Source of the DNA: an uncultured Prevotellaceae bacterium
GTDB taxonomy: Bacteria; Bacteroidota; Bacteroidia; Bacteroidales; Bacteroidaceae
DNA: 57,524 nucleotides
Assembly: GCA_947176535.1 (NCBI GenBank)
Contig: CAMWQU010000013.1
Span: 1-57,524 of the forward strand
Direction: 5' to 3'
Below are positions 16,754-25,953 of this stretch, in pieces. The notes beneath the pieces are model-generated. The model had not been told where the DNA came from and did no database searches. It saw only the letters and a list, made by a program, of their open reading frames with translations. Every line of letters starts with the position of its first letter. The stretch's first letter is position 1. The position numbers were made by a program, and so were the translations under genes.

Positions 16754-19700
16754 ATGAAAGGAAATATATTCATCAAACGGCCGGTGATGGCTATGTCCAT
16801 CGCCATCGTCATTCTGTTCTTGGGTGCGCTGTCCTATTTTAGCCTCCCCGTCGAACAGTTCCCCGATATTGCCCCTCCAACAGTCGTAGTCAGTGCCACC
16901 TACCCGGGTGCCAGTGCCGAGACTGTAACGAAAGCCGTAATACAGCCCATTGAGGAAAGTGTGAACGGTGTGGAGAATATGCTCTACATGACCTCCACCT
17001 CCACAAACTCCGGTACGGCCAGCATCACCGTTTACTTCAAACAAGGCACAAACCCCGATATGGCTGCGGTGAACGTGCAAAACCGTGTATCAATGGCACA
17101 GGGTCTGCTGCCTCAGGAGGTGACCATGATTGGTGTTACCACCCACAAACGTCAGACCTCGTTCCTGCAAATCAACGCATTGGCAAGCGACAACCCGGAC
17201 TTCGATGCCAACTTCATGGCCAACTACATGAACATCAACGTCGCTCCGCAGCTAAAACGTATTCAAGGTGTAGGAGACGTGACGGTTCTGGGCGCATCCT
17301 ATTCTTTGCGTGTATGGATGAAGCCGGAGGTAATGGCCCAGCACGGTCTCAACCCCAGCGACATCACCGGCTGTTTGGCCGAACAGAACCTGGAGGCCGC
17401 CGTCGGTACGCTGGGTGAAAAGCCCATCGAAGGCGGACACGGAAAGGGCGTAGACAATGTGTACCAATACACGATGCGCTACACCGGTCGTCTGAAAACG
17501 GTAGAGGAATTTGAAAACATCGTTATCTCGGCCAAGGCTGACGGTAGCATCCTGCGGCTGAAAGACATTGCCGACATCGAGCTGGGTCAGGCCGACTACG
17601 GATATAGCGGTCAGGTTAATGGCAAGCCGGCAGTGCAGTTTATGGCCTTCCAGTTGGCCGGTGCTAACGCCAAAGAGACGAACGACCGCTTCACGGCCAA
17701 GCTGAAAGAACTGGAAAAAGACCTCCCGCAGGGTCTGCACTTCGTACAGATGATGTCGTCCAACGACTTCTTGCTAGAATCTATCGGTAACGTAGAAGAG
17801 ACCCTGATTATCGCCTTGATATTGGTTGTGTTCGTGGTTTACTTCTTCCTGCAGGACTTCAGAGCGACCTTGATTCCCGCAATATCCATCATCATTTCAT
17901 TGGTCGGAACCTTTGCCGCGTTGCAACTGGCCGGCTTCACCCTCAACCTATTGACACTGTTCGCCCTCGTGTTGGCTATCGGTACGGTGGTCGATGATGC
18001 GATTGTGGTGGTGGAGGCCGTGCAGGCCAAATTCGATGCGGGTTACAAGAGTGCTTATCAGGCCACGAAAGACGCTATGGGCGATGTTACGATGGCCGTT
18101 ATCTCCTGTACGTTTGTCTTCATGGCCGTGTTCATTCCCGTCACCATGATGGGCGGCACGTCAGGTATGTTCTTCACCCAGTTCGGTGTTACTTTGGCTA
18201 CCGCCGTCGGTATATCCTGCGTCAGCGCATTGGTGGTATGTCCGGCCTTGTGCGCCATGATAATGCGCCCGCAGAATGAGAACCGTACTGCCAAAGGAGC
18301 CGTCGATGGTGTCCTAATCGGTCTGAACAAACGCACCCGTCAGGCTTATGAAGCCTCGTTCGGTGCTATCATGGGTAAATATACCCGTACATTGCGCGGC
18401 ATCGTAAAGCACCGTTGGTTGGCATGGGGCAGCGTAGTAGTAGCTTGTGTATTGCTGTACTTCTCTATGAGCAACCTGCCCAGTGGTCTGGTACCTCAGG
18501 AAGACCAGGGTGTACTGATGGTGAATGTGACCTGTCCGCCGGGTTCCAATCTGGGACAGACCGAGAAGGTACTGGACAAGGTACAGGCCATCATTGAGAA
18601 AGACGAAGACATCCGCGATTTCTCCCGTGTTGCAGGTTACGGTATGATGAGTGGTCAAGGTGCAGCTAACGCAATGGTCATCCTTCGACTGAAACATTGG
18701 AGAGACCGTTCGGGCATAGACCACAACTCAACCATTAAGAAATACATGCTCATGGGGCAGTTTGCCCGTGAGATTCCCGAAGCCCAGATATTCGTATTCG
18801 AACCGGGTATGATTCCGGGCTACGGTATGGGTTCGAACGTCGATCTACACTTACAAGATAAGTCTGACGGAGACAAGGGACAGTTCCTTGCCCTCACTCA
18901 ACAGTTCCTCGGTGCCCTGAACCAGCGCGAAGAGGTGCAGATGGCCATGACATCCTACGCCCGCACCTATCCTCAGTATCAGGTAGAGGTGGATGCAGCC
19001 CAATGCAAGATTGCCGGCATATCACCGTCTACGGTACTCTCCACCCTGGGAGCATACTGCGGTGGCTCATACGCATCGAACTTCAATCAGTTCGGTAAGG
19101 TCTACCGTGTCATGCTGCAGGCCGACCCGAAACTGCGCACCAGCGAAATGGATCTTTCTAACATGTACGTGCGTAACGGTGCTACGATGGCTCCCCTCTC
19201 GCAGTTCGTAAAACTCACTCCCATCCTCGGCCCCGAGAACGACACGCGCTTCAATCTGTTCTCCGAGATTACCATCATGGCCTCGCCGGCACAGGGTTAC
19301 ACATCTACCGACGTGATGAAAGCCATTGAAGAGGTGAAACAGCAGACGCTGCCCGATCATATCTCTTACGAATACGGTAGCATTTCACGTGAGGAGAACC
19401 TGCAGATGACCGACGGTAAGAAAATCAATTTGTTTGGTTTTGAGCTTGTCATATCCAACACAACAATCATCTATGCCGTCTGCATCATCCTCATTTTCCT
19501 TATTCTCGCCAGCTTGTACGAGAGCTTCCTCATACCTTTCGCTGTCATTCTGTCCGTTCCCGCAGGTTTGATGGGTTCGTTCGGCTTTGCGTGGTTATGG
19601 AATCAGCTTTCCATGGGCGTATCCATCGTAAGAATATTGGCACTTGACATGTCTCCGTTCTCTCCGATGGGACAAATCGAGAACAACATCTATCTGCAAA

Positions 19701-20119
19701 CCGGTGTCATCATGCTGATTGGTCTGTTGGCCAAGACAGCCATCCTGATCACAGAGTTTGCGCTGGAGCGTCGTCGAAAAGGCATGGGCATCATCGAAGC
19801 CGCTTATGCAGCAGCCGAGGCCCGTCTGCGTCCTATCCTAATGACTGTACTGACAGCCGTACTCGGTATGGTTCCCCTCTTGTTAGCTACCGGCGCAGGT
19901 GCCAACGGTAACCGCACCATCGGTGTAGGTGTCGTAGGTGGTATGATTGTCGGCACGCTGGCCATTCTGTTCACCGTGCCCGTGTTCTTCATCTTCTTCG
20001 AGTACCTGCAGGAAAAGATTCGTCCTGCAATGAAGGAAGAGGCCGACCAGCAGTTCCTCATGGAGCGCGAACGCAGTCTGCGCGAGAAAGGTGAGAAGAG
20101 CGAGACTTCAGCCAATTGA
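16754..20119 (+). CDS. RND family efflux transporter, HAE1/AcrB type
   Basis: Proton-driven inner-membrane pump of 1121 residues, slightly longer than AcrB (1049). It begins MKGNIFIKRPVMAMSIAIVI (first transmembrane helix). Two large periplasmic loops (about 30-340 and 570-900) separate twelve helices. The helix-4 proton relay Asp-Asp is at 414-415 (IGTVVDDAIVV). The extra length lies mainly in a C-terminal tail and in the stretch near IRILALDMSPFSPMGQIE between late helices. Operon order adaptor-pump-channel with gaps of 9 and 20 bases supports one tripartite machine. Confidence 0.95.
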   Translation: MKGNIFIKRPVMAMSIAIVILFLGALSYFSLPVEQFPDIAPPTVVVSATYPGASAETVTKAVIQPIEESVNGVENMLYMTSTSTNSGTASITVYFKQGTNPDMAAVNVQNRVSMAQGLLPQEVTMIGVTTHKRQTSFLQINALASDNPDFDANFMANYMNINVAPQLKRIQGVGDVTVLGASYSLRVWMKPEVMAQHGLNPSDITGCLAEQNLEAAVGTLGEKPIEGGHGKGVDNVYQYTMRYTGRLKTVEEFENIVISAKADGSILRLKDIADIELGQADYGYSGQVNGKPAVQFMAFQLAGANAKETNDRFTAKLKELEKDLPQGLHFVQMMSSNDFLLESIGNVEETLIIALILVVFVVYFFLQDFRATLIPAISIIISLVGTFAALQLAGFTLNLLTLFALVLAIGTVVDDAIVVVEAVQAKFDAGYKSAYQATKDAMGDVTMAVISCTFVFMAVFIPVTMMGGTSGMFFTQFGVTLATAVGISCVSALVVCPALCAMIMRPQNENRTAKGAVDGVLIGLNKRTRQAYEASFGAIMGKYTRTLRGIVKHRWLAWGSVVVACVLLYFSMSNLPSGLVPQEDQGVLMVNVTCPPGSNLGQTEKVLDKVQAIIEKDEDIRDFSRVAGYGMMSGQGAANAMVILRLKHWRDRSGIDHNSTIKKYMLMGQFAREIPEAQIFVFEPGMIPGYGMGSNVDLHLQDKSDGDKGQFLALTQQFLGALNQREEVQMAMTSYARTYPQYQVEVDAAQCKIAGISPSTVLSTLGAYCGGSYASNFNQFGKVYRVMLQADPKLRTSEMDLSNMYVRNGATMAPLSQFVKLTPILGPENDTRFNLFSEITIMASPAQGYTSTDVMKAIEEVKQQTLPDHISYEYGSISREENLQMTDGKKINLFGFELVISNTTIIYAVCIILIFLILASLYESFLIPFAVILSVPAGLMGSFGFAWLWNQLSMGVSIVRILALDMSPFSPMGQIENNIYLQTGVIMLIGLLAKTAILITEFALERRRKGMGIIEAAYAAAEARLRPILMTVLTAVLGMVPLLLATGAGANGNRTIGVGVVGGMIVGTLAILFTVPVFFIFFEYLQEKIRPAMKEEADQQFLMERERSLREKGEKSETSAN

Positions 20120-20139
20120 TAACCGATAATTGAGAACTT

Positions 20140-21552
20140 ATGAAGAGAATATCATTTTTCCTTACATTTTTCATTTTACTATCCTCCTGCGGAGTTTATA
20201 AGAATTACGAGCGTCCCGACGACATCAAGGTCGATGGCATCTATGGCTCCGCACAGAGTGGCGACTCACTCGGCTTTGGCGATCTCAACTGGCGTACAGT
20301 TTTCACCGATCCGAAGTTGCAGGCTCTTATCGAAAGAGGACTGGAGCAGAACAGCAATATGCGCCAGACAGACCTGCGCATACAGGAGGCTCAGAACAAT
20401 CTGAAAGCAGCGAAACTGGCATTTGTTCCCCTGCTCACCTTTGCTCCCCAAGGCACCATCAGCGGTATGTGGGATCCCAGCAACCGCCCTGCCTACCAGA
20501 GTTTCATGGGTAACGGAGCCTCAAAAACGTACTCCATTCCCGTAGCCGCCCAATGGCAGGTGGACTGCTTCGGACAGTTGCGCAATGCCAAAAAGGGAAG
20601 CGAGGTGGCCGTAGAGAACATGCAGACCGTCCGTCAGGCCGTGCAAACGGCGTTGGTAGCCAACATTGCTACCCTCTATTACACCATCTGTATGCTTGAC
20701 GAGCAGTTGCGCATCGCCCGCGAAACGCAAATCAACTGGCAAAAGAACCTTGTTGTGACCAAACAGTTGATGGAAGCCGGCCAGTCTAACAAGGCAGCCG
20801 TTGCCAGCACTGAGGCCAACTACTGGACTATCTGTTCCAACATCGTAGACCTGGAAGACCAAATTACCAACATGGAAAACGCTTTGGCACAGATTTTAGG
20901 CGAAACGCCCCACCCCATAGAACGTCGCGACATCAATTCGTTCCATGTACCTGCGGTATGCGAGACCGGAGTGCCCATCACGCTGCTTGCACGCCGCCCC
21001 GACGTGCGGCAGGCAGAATTGGCTTTGGCCTCAGCCTTCTATGTCAAGAACCAGACGAAAGCATCATTTTTCCCGGCTCTGAACATCTCAGCCACCGGCC
21101 AATACACGAACTCTCTCGGTAGTATGGTTGTGAATCCCGGCGGCATCATTGCCGCAATGGTGGGAAGCATCACGCAGCCCATCTTCGCACAGGGTAAACT
21201 GCGTGCAGCCTATAAGAATGCCAAAGCAGAACAGGAAGTCGCTAAAATCGGATTCCAACAGACGGTACTTGATGCCGGACACGAGGTTTCCTCGGCAATG
21301 ATTGCTATTAACTCTGCCCGCTCCAAGAAAGACTTCATCGCCAATCAGGTACGTAGCATGAAGGACGCCGTGGAAGCAACCGAGGCATTGATGAAGAACA
21401 CCAGTCAGTTCAATTATCTGAACGTACTGACTGCTCAGACCGGTCTCTTACAGGCGCAAATGAGCGAGGTGAATAACAAATTCGACCTCATCTCCAGCAC
21501 CATTTCACTATACCAGGCTTTGGGCGGCGGAGCACAATACCCGGGTAAGTAA
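20140..21552 (+). CDS. Outer-membrane efflux channel, TolC/OprM (NodT) family lipoprotein
   Basis: The 470-residue outer component of the efflux system. An N-terminal lipoprotein signal ends at LLSSCG (Cys17). Two tandem OEP repeats follow: the first with LIERGLEQNSNMRQTDLRIQ, the second around LLARRPDVRQAELALASA, the OprM-family hallmark. It should trimerise to a barrel plus long periplasmic alpha tunnel. Last gene of the operon. Confidence 0.94.
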   Translation: MKRISFFLTFFILLSSCGVYKNYERPDDIKVDGIYGSAQSGDSLGFGDLNWRTVFTDPKLQALIERGLEQNSNMRQTDLRIQEAQNNLKAAKLAFVPLLTFAPQGTISGMWDPSNRPAYQSFMGNGASKTYSIPVAAQWQVDCFGQLRNAKKGSEVAVENMQTVRQAVQTALVANIATLYYTICMLDEQLRIARETQINWQKNLVVTKQLMEAGQSNKAAVASTEANYWTICSNIVDLEDQITNMENALAQILGETPHPIERRDINSFHVPAVCETGVPITLLARRPDVRQAELALASAFYVKNQTKASFFPALNISATGQYTNSLGSMVVNPGGIIAAMVGSITQPIFAQGKLRAAYKNAKAEQEVAKIGFQQTVLDAGHEVSSAMIAINSARSKKDFIANQVRSMKDAVEATEALMKNTSQFNYLNVLTAQTGLLQAQMSEVNNKFDLISSTISLYQALGGGAQYPGK

Positions 21553-21584
21553 CTGAAGATGGAAACACCATAATCCGAATCGCT

Positions 21585-22001
21585 ATGAGAAATCCAGAGC
21601 AGACTATCGGAAATATGGCAGATAAATTGAAAACCGCTTTCATCGGCTCAGTCGATGAAAGCGGTTTTCCTGCTATCAAGGCCATGCTCCAACCGAGGAA
21701 GAGAGAGGGCATAAAGGTTTTCTACTTTACGACCAATACGTCATCCATGCGGGTGCGCCAGTACCTGACGAACAGCAAGGCATGTATCTATTTCTGCGAC
21801 AACCGTTTCTTCAGAGGCACCATGCTTCGCGGCACCATGGAGGTGCTCACGGACGCGGAAAGCAAGGAAATGATTTGGCAAGAGGGAGACACGGTATATT
21901 ATCCGGGCGGTGTCACGGACCCCGACTACTGCGTTCTAAAGTTTACAGCCACGTCCGGACGTTTTTACAGTAACTTCCGCTCCGAAGAATTTTCGATTTA
22001 G
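21585..22001 (+). CDS. Pyridoxamine 5'-phosphate oxidase-like flavoprotein
   Basis: A 138-residue single-domain split-barrel protein. FIGSVDESGFPAIKAM and FYFTTNTSSMRVRQY are typical of the general-stress-protein-26/PNPOx-like subgroup that binds FMN or F420-like cofactors. It lacks the residues and length of true PdxH, so vitamin B6 synthesis should not be assumed. It starts 32 bases after the channel gene and may be read through from the efflux operon. A possible hairpin (GAATTTCC/GGAAATTC, about 22040-22072) follows the stop. Confidence 0.82.
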   Translation: MRNPEQTIGNMADKLKTAFIGSVDESGFPAIKAMLQPRKREGIKVFYFTTNTSSMRVRQYLTNSKACIYFCDNRFFRGTMLRGTMEVLTDAESKEMIWQEGDTVYYPGGVTDPDYCVLKFTATSGRFYSNFRSEEFSI

Positions 22002-22086
22002 GGTACAAAATTTGGCTTCCCATCCGGTAGCAGGCACACGAATTTCCCCTATGATTCTTCACGAGGAAATTCTGCCCCTACGAGGA

Positions 22087-22173
22087 TCGGCCCTCGTCCC
22101 GCTATGGACGGAGGCTTGTCCCGCTATGGACGAGCCTCCGTCCTCATATTGTCAAGCACCCGTCCTCCTAAGC
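22087..22173. repeat. 22-bp intergenic repeat cluster, four units
   Basis: Units end at 22107, 22129, 22151 and 22173, exactly 22 bp apart. The first two have the consensus core GTCCCGCTATGG; the last two have drifted (GTCCTCATATTG, GTCCTCCTAAGC). It follows the PNPOx-like gene and precedes the promoter at 22246. Confidence 0.9.
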
Positions 22174-22245
22174 ACGTTATAGAGGCGTCAAAAGCACGAA
22201 CAAAATATTTTCCCGGCTTTTCGTCCCTGCTAATAATAATTTTCG

Positions 22246-22253
22246 TAACTTTG
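22246..22253 (+). promoter_or_regulatory. Promoter of the structured leader RNA
   Basis: TAACTTTG matches the -7 consensus. The next recognisable start codon on this strand is 385 bases downstream, so the transcript begins with a long non-coding stretch. Confidence 0.55.
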
Positions 22254-22259
22254 CCTGCA

Positions 22260-22637
22260 TCTCGGCAATAGTGCCTTAACCGATAAAAACAGAACCTAAG
22301 AAACAGACAGTAACAGATAGTAAAGAGAGGAAGCCGTTGTGTATAGTACACGACGCTCCGGAGGATGAGGCAAGCATGACTTGCACAACTCCACAGAAAC
22401 GAAATCAATTATTAACTGCGTTTCTGTTCGCATGATCTTATTATAAAAAACTTGGACTTTATGTCCTTGTTCTCATCTTACGAATTACCGCCAATTATTC
22501 AATCAGAGAACAAGTGATGAAAGTTCATGTCCGTTGGGGCGTGAACTATTCGTACTTATCTTGATTGAAGGCGTGCTTGGCGGTAAGCCTGTAAGGTGGA
22601 TAAGCATCGGGCAGTTCCGCCTTTTCTTTTACACAAA
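22260..22637 (+). ncRNA. Structured leader or small RNA ending in a terminator
   Basis: Several stems are visible. CAGAAACG/CGTTTCTG closes a loop around 22395-22428. TTACCGCCAA (22485-22494) pairs with TTGGCGGTAA (22577-22586), TTCAATCA (22498-22505) with TGATTGAA (22562-22569), and GTTCATG (22523-22529) with CGTGAAC (22540-22546), all nested. Then AAGGTGG (22593-22599) pairs with CCGCCTT (22617-22623), followed by TTCTTTT, 8 bases before the next ATG. GGCGG at 22579-22583 could pair instead with CCGCC at 22617-22621, so two exclusive folds exist, as in an attenuator. The class is not recognised. A free-standing small RNA is the alternative. Confidence 0.5.
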
Positions 22638-23321
22638 ATGAAAAAACTTTTATCATTATTAGTAATGCTCACAATGAGCATAAGTATCTATGCACAAGAT
22701 GTCATTGTCAAGAAAGATGGCACCACCATTATGGCCAAAGTGCTTACTGTAAGCACTACTGTTGTAGAATACAAGAAATGGAGCAATCAAGATGGCCCTA
22801 CCTATGTCATTGAAACGAAAGAACTTCTTTCCATTAACTATGGAAATGGAGAAAAAGAAGTCTTCTCGGAACAAAAAGAAGCTGAAACAGCAACGCCTAT
22901 ATCTACGCCAACTCCCACAAAATACACTCAAGCGGATATAGACCAAGCAGTCAGTAGAACGACCAGTCAGATTGTCTATAAGTCCACTGCGGGGCGAGGA
23001 AAGATAATAGGAGGAAGTCTGCTTCTTACATTGGTAGGTATTCCAGGATGCGTGAGCTTTATTACGGGATGTGTTGCTGATGCTCCTAAAGCAGCACTTA
23101 TTACAGGCATTACATTCGGCATTGGTGGTACAATATTTGGCGGAGTACTTATCTCCAATGGTAGAGATGAGAAGAAAAAAGCTCTTGGAATTACTCAGAC
23201 CCCCATCTTACAGCATCAATTTAAGATGGGCGACTATGCTCTTACACCTTCCGTAAATGTTTATTCCGATAAACTTACCAAGCGGAAAGGTCTCGGTGCC
23301 GGTTTAGCCTTTGATTTCTAA
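22638..23321 (+). CDS. Exported protein of unknown function (Bacteroidetes type)
   Basis: A 227-residue protein with a signal peptide (MKKLLSLLVMLTMSISIYAQ). The segment DVIVKKDGTTIMAKVLTVS with YKKWSNQDGPTYVI is a motif I associate with many uncharacterised Bacteroidetes envelope proteins. Two glycine-rich hydrophobic stretches (residues about 125-185) could insert in a membrane. ATG 22638 was chosen because it starts the signal peptide; an upstream in-frame ATG at 22596 lies inside the leader hairpins. The gene sits directly behind a terminator-like stem, so read-through may be regulated. Confidence 0.7.
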   Translation: MKKLLSLLVMLTMSISIYAQDVIVKKDGTTIMAKVLTVSTTVVEYKKWSNQDGPTYVIETKELLSINYGNGEKEVFSEQKEAETATPISTPTPTKYTQADIDQAVSRTTSQIVYKSTAGRGKIIGGSLLLTLVGIPGCVSFITGCVADAPKAALITGITFGIGGTIFGGVLISNGRDEKKKALGITQTPILQHQFKMGDYALTPSVNVYSDKLTKRKGLGAGLAFDF

Positions 23322-23333
23322 TATTGGTAATTG

Positions 23334-23355
23334 TCAAGCGCCCACCCTCCTATGG
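23334..23355. repeat. Single 22-bp family unit
   Basis: One unit (TCAAGCGCCC then ACCCTCCTATGG) lies between the convergent exported-protein and DUF3127 genes. It starts like the fourth unit at 22152 (TCAAGCACCC), which places it in the same family. Confidence 0.75.
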
Positions 23356-23365
23356 ATAAAAACAA

Positions 23366-23404
23366 AGCCTGCCCAACGTGTGTGCATACATACGTGGGCA
23401 GGCT
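23366..23404 (-). terminator. Terminator of the DUF3127 gene
   Basis: AGCCTGCCCA (23366-23375) pairs with TGGGCAGGCT (23395-23404). On the minus strand the stem is followed by TTTGTTTTTAT, a proper intrinsic terminator 34 bases past the DUF3127 stop. Confidence 0.8.
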
Positions 23405-23437
23405 CCGTTAAGATTGCAGAAAATACGTTCAGTTTCT

Positions 23438-23857
23438 TTAGAAAGGCAAATCGCTGTCGCCGGTCTCCCCTGCAAAAGGATTAGTGTTGGGGAGCGGAGC
23501 GGAAGCGGGAGCCGGAGCGGCATTGAAAGGAGCGGCAGGAGCGGCCATCGGGGCACCGGCATCTGCCATGGGAGAGGCAGCCTGTACGTTACGATCCACG
23601 CGGAACGCATGAACCGAATTGAACCACCGACCATTATACTCATGCGCATCAATGTCGAAAGAGACGGTCATCATCTCGCCAACCTGAATATTGAACTGCT
23701 GGATGCGGTCTGCACCGAAGACGTCGAAGCAGATTTTCTTGGGATACTGTTCCTGAGTCTCCAGCACATAAGAGCCGGCTTTCCACTCTGAGCCGCTACG
23801 CTGACTGATGCCCGAACGCTCGGGCAACACGGCTATAATTCTTCCTGTAATGTCCAT
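23438..23857 (-). CDS. DUF3127 protein with SSB-like acidic tail
   Basis: A 139-residue protein. Residues 1-85 form the DUF3127 domain (ITGRIIAVLPERSG, ETQEQYPKKICFDVFG, YNGRWFNSVHAFRV), an OB-fold-like domain common in Bacteroidetes. The remainder is a flexible Ala/Pro-rich linker ending DSDLPF, close to the DDDIPF tip with which single-stranded-DNA-binding proteins recruit repair enzymes. It lies beside dnaN, an exonuclease and recN. I infer a role in DNA or nucleic-acid handling, but the function is not established. Its TACCTTTG promoter is at 23898-23905 and a terminator follows. Confidence 0.82.
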   Translation of the reverse strand: MDITGRIIAVLPERSGISQRSGSEWKAGSYVLETQEQYPKKICFDVFGADRIQQFNIQVGEMMTVSFDIDAHEYNGRWFNSVHAFRVDRNVQAASPMADAGAPMAAPAAPFNAAPAPASAPLPNTNPFAGETGDSDLPF

Positions 23858-23897
23858 TGTTTATTATATAGGATTATATTTTGATGAAATATCTCCA

Positions 23898-23905
23898 CAA
23901 AGGTA
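23898..23905 (-). promoter_or_regulatory. Probable DUF3127 gene promoter
   Basis: TACCTTTG on the minus strand, 41 bases upstream of the ATG at 23857. It is back to back with the dnaN promoter. Confidence 0.5.
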
Positions 23906-23954
23906 AATAAAATATATGAAAAGTAAAAGTGAAGCATGAAAAATTATTTCTTTG

Positions 23955-23986
23955 TTTGTAGGTTCCAACAAGATTGCGTATCTTTG
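23955..23986 (+). promoter_or_regulatory. dnaN promoter
   Basis: TTTG at 23955-23958 and TATCTTTG at 23979-23986, 20 bases apart, are an excellent match to the Bacteroidetes promoter. Because the -7 box overlaps the in-frame ATG at 23974, translation must start downstream, at 24016. Confidence 0.75.
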
Positions 23987-24015
23987 TAAGGAAAAACCTA
24001 AATAAAAAGAATCGT

Positions 24016-25137
24016 ATGAAATTCGTTGTTTCCAGCACGGCTCTCTACAGCCGCCTTGCCGCTGCCAGCAAAGTCATGACAGCCAAAAATTCCATGCCCA
24101 TCCTCGACTGTTTCCTGTTTGACATCAAGAACGGAAAGGTGACTATCACGGCCAGCGATGGAGAAAAGTACTTCATCACAGCGGTACCCCTTATTGACAG
24201 CGACAATAATGCCCAGTTCTGCATAACGGCAAAAACCATCATGGACTCCATGAAAGAGATTGCAGAGCAACCGCTGACGTTCGAATTCAATCCCGATTCT
24301 CATGGCCTGCAGGGCAAGCACCAGACGGGCGTGTTCTCACTGATGACTTTCGATGCCTCCACCTACCCCGCCCAGCAGCCGCTGAAAGAGGAAAGCACGA
24401 CACTGGAGCTGAGCAGCAACATTCTGCTGACGGCCATCAACCGTTGCCTCTTCGCTACTGCAAACGACGAGATTCGTGTCGTCATGACGGGTATCTATGT
24501 AGATGTGCATGAGGAGGATATCACCTTCGCAGGAACAGACGGTCGCAAACTCGTCCGCTACATCAACCGCGAGGTGAAACCGGGTGTCGTAACCAACTTC
24601 ATCTTGCCCAAGAAAGTGGCAGCCATCTTGAAGAATGTATTGGTGAAAGATACACAAATCAGTGTTACGTTCGACAGTGAAAAGGGACAGATACATGCAG
24701 AAGACTTCGATATGTACTTCCGTCTCGTGGAAGGACGCTACCCCAACTACAACGGTGTCATCCCCACGAACAATCCCTATGTCACGACCGTAGACCGTGC
24801 AAGCCTCATCAGTGCCCTGAAGCGCATCAGCGTCTTCTGCAACCAAAGCAGCGGTCTGATGAAACTGCATCTCGAAAATAACCAGATGCGCCTGACGGGT
24901 GAGGACAACGACTTCTCCACACGCGCTGAGGAGAACTTGCTCTGCGAATACAACAATGCACCCATCAGCATTGGCTTTAGCTGCATCTTCATGATTGAGA
25001 TTGCCAACATCATGGAAGGCGAGGCACTGACCATTCAACTGGCAGACCCCAGCCGTCCCGGTGTGGTGATTCCCGCAGAACAGTCTGAAAACGAGGAAAC
25101 ACTCATGCTACTGATGCCCATGATGCTGAACGACTAA
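24016..25137 (+). CDS. dnaN: DNA polymerase III sliding clamp (beta subunit)
   Basis: Ring-forming processivity clamp. The 373 residues fit the three-domain beta clamp. MKFVVSSTALYSRLAAASKV is the standard start, GTDGRKLVRY falls at the end of domain 2, and the C-terminus is LLMPMMLND, where family members end with an M-P-M/V-R-L type strand. The TATCTTTG promoter 30 bases upstream fixes the start. The next gene (an exonuclease) follows after 9 bases, so clamp and exonuclease are co-transcribed. No dnaA or recF is adjacent, as is usual in Bacteroidetes. Confidence 0.96.
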   Translation: MKFVVSSTALYSRLAAASKVMTAKNSMPILDCFLFDIKNGKVTITASDGEKYFITAVPLIDSDNNAQFCITAKTIMDSMKEIAEQPLTFEFNPDSHGLQGKHQTGVFSLMTFDASTYPAQQPLKEESTTLELSSNILLTAINRCLFATANDEIRVVMTGIYVDVHEEDITFAGTDGRKLVRYINREVKPGVVTNFILPKKVAAILKNVLVKDTQISVTFDSEKGQIHAEDFDMYFRLVEGRYPNYNGVIPTNNPYVTTVDRASLISALKRISVFCNQSSGLMKLHLENNQMRLTGEDNDFSTRAEENLLCEYNNAPISIGFSCIFMIEIANIMEGEALTIQLADPSRPGVVIPAEQSENEETLMLLMPMMLND

Positions 25138-25146
25138 AAGATTGAC

Positions 25147-25953
25147 ATGAAATTGAATCTCAAGCGTCCGTTGGTGATATTCGATCTGGAAACAACCGGA
25201 TTGGATATTGCCACGGCCCGTATTATACAGTTATCCTATATCATCGCGCATCCTGACGGAACAGAGAGGCGCGAGAATCTGTTCGTGAATCCCGAATGCA
25301 GTATTCCCAAGGAGGTGGTGGAACTGACACATATTTCTGACGATATGGTGAAAGATGCCCCCACATTCAAACAGTTGGCTCCACAACTTGCCGCAGAATT
25401 TGAGGGATGCGATTTCGCCGGGTACAACTCTAACTGCTTCGATTTGCCGCTGTTGTGTGAGGAGTTCCTGAGAGCCGGTATCAATTTCGATTTCTCCGGG
25501 GCAAACTTCATCGACGTTTGCAACATATTCAAGGTAATGGAAAAGCGCAATCTGGCAGCGGCTTATAAATTCTATTGTGGTCGCAAGATGGAAGATGACT
25601 TCCAGACCCATCTGGCAGACCAAGACACGGAAGCCACGTGGCGCGTATTGCAGGCACAGCTCGATATGTATGCTCCTGGACGTCAGGAAGAACCCGACAG
25701 GCAATTAGTAAACGATGTAGAAGCCTTAGCCGAAGCTAGCCACATCGGGAAACGGGCTGTAGACTTTGCCGCCCGCATCGTCTATGATGAGAGCGGAGAC
25801 GAAATTATCAACTTCGGTAAGTACAAAGGGAAAAAGGTAAAAGAGGTTCTCCTACGGGATGCTGGATATTACGGTTGGATTATGCAGTCCGACTTTACAC
25901 GCAATACGAAGATTGTCTTTCAGAAACTTTGGCTCAAATATGTTAAAAGGTAA
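25147..25953 (+). CDS. DnaQ-like 3'-5' exonuclease with C-terminal DUF3820
   Basis: A 268-residue DEDD-family exonuclease. Exo I is VIFDLETTGLD (Asp14 and Glu16), Exo II lies around FAGYNSNCFDLPLL, and Exo III is HLADQDTEATW with the expected His and Asp. Residues about 215-262 (INFGKYKGKKVKEV, YYGWIMQSDF) are a DUF3820 module. It may act as proofreading or repair exonuclease with the polymerase clamp encoded next to it. Its end overlaps the start of coaBC by 14 bases. Confidence 0.88.
   Translation: MKLNLKRPLVIFDLETTGLDIATARIIQLSYIIAHPDGTERRENLFVNPECSIPKEVVELTHISDDMVKDAPTFKQLAPQLAAEFEGCDFAGYNSNCFDLPLLCEEFLRAGINFDFSGANFIDVCNIFKVMEKRNLAAAYKFYCGRKMEDDFQTHLADQDTEATWRVLQAQLDMYAPGRQEEPDRQLVNDVEALAEASHIGKRAVDFAARIVYDESGDEIINFGKYKGKKVKEVLLRDAGYYGWIMQSDFTRNTKIVFQKLWLKYVKR

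Noticed and set aside
22260..22637. RNase P RNA, tmRNA or SRP RNA
   Set aside because: The conserved cores of these RNAs (GAGGAAAGTCC, the tmRNA alanine acceptor ends, GGAAGCAGCC-type loop) were looked for and not found.
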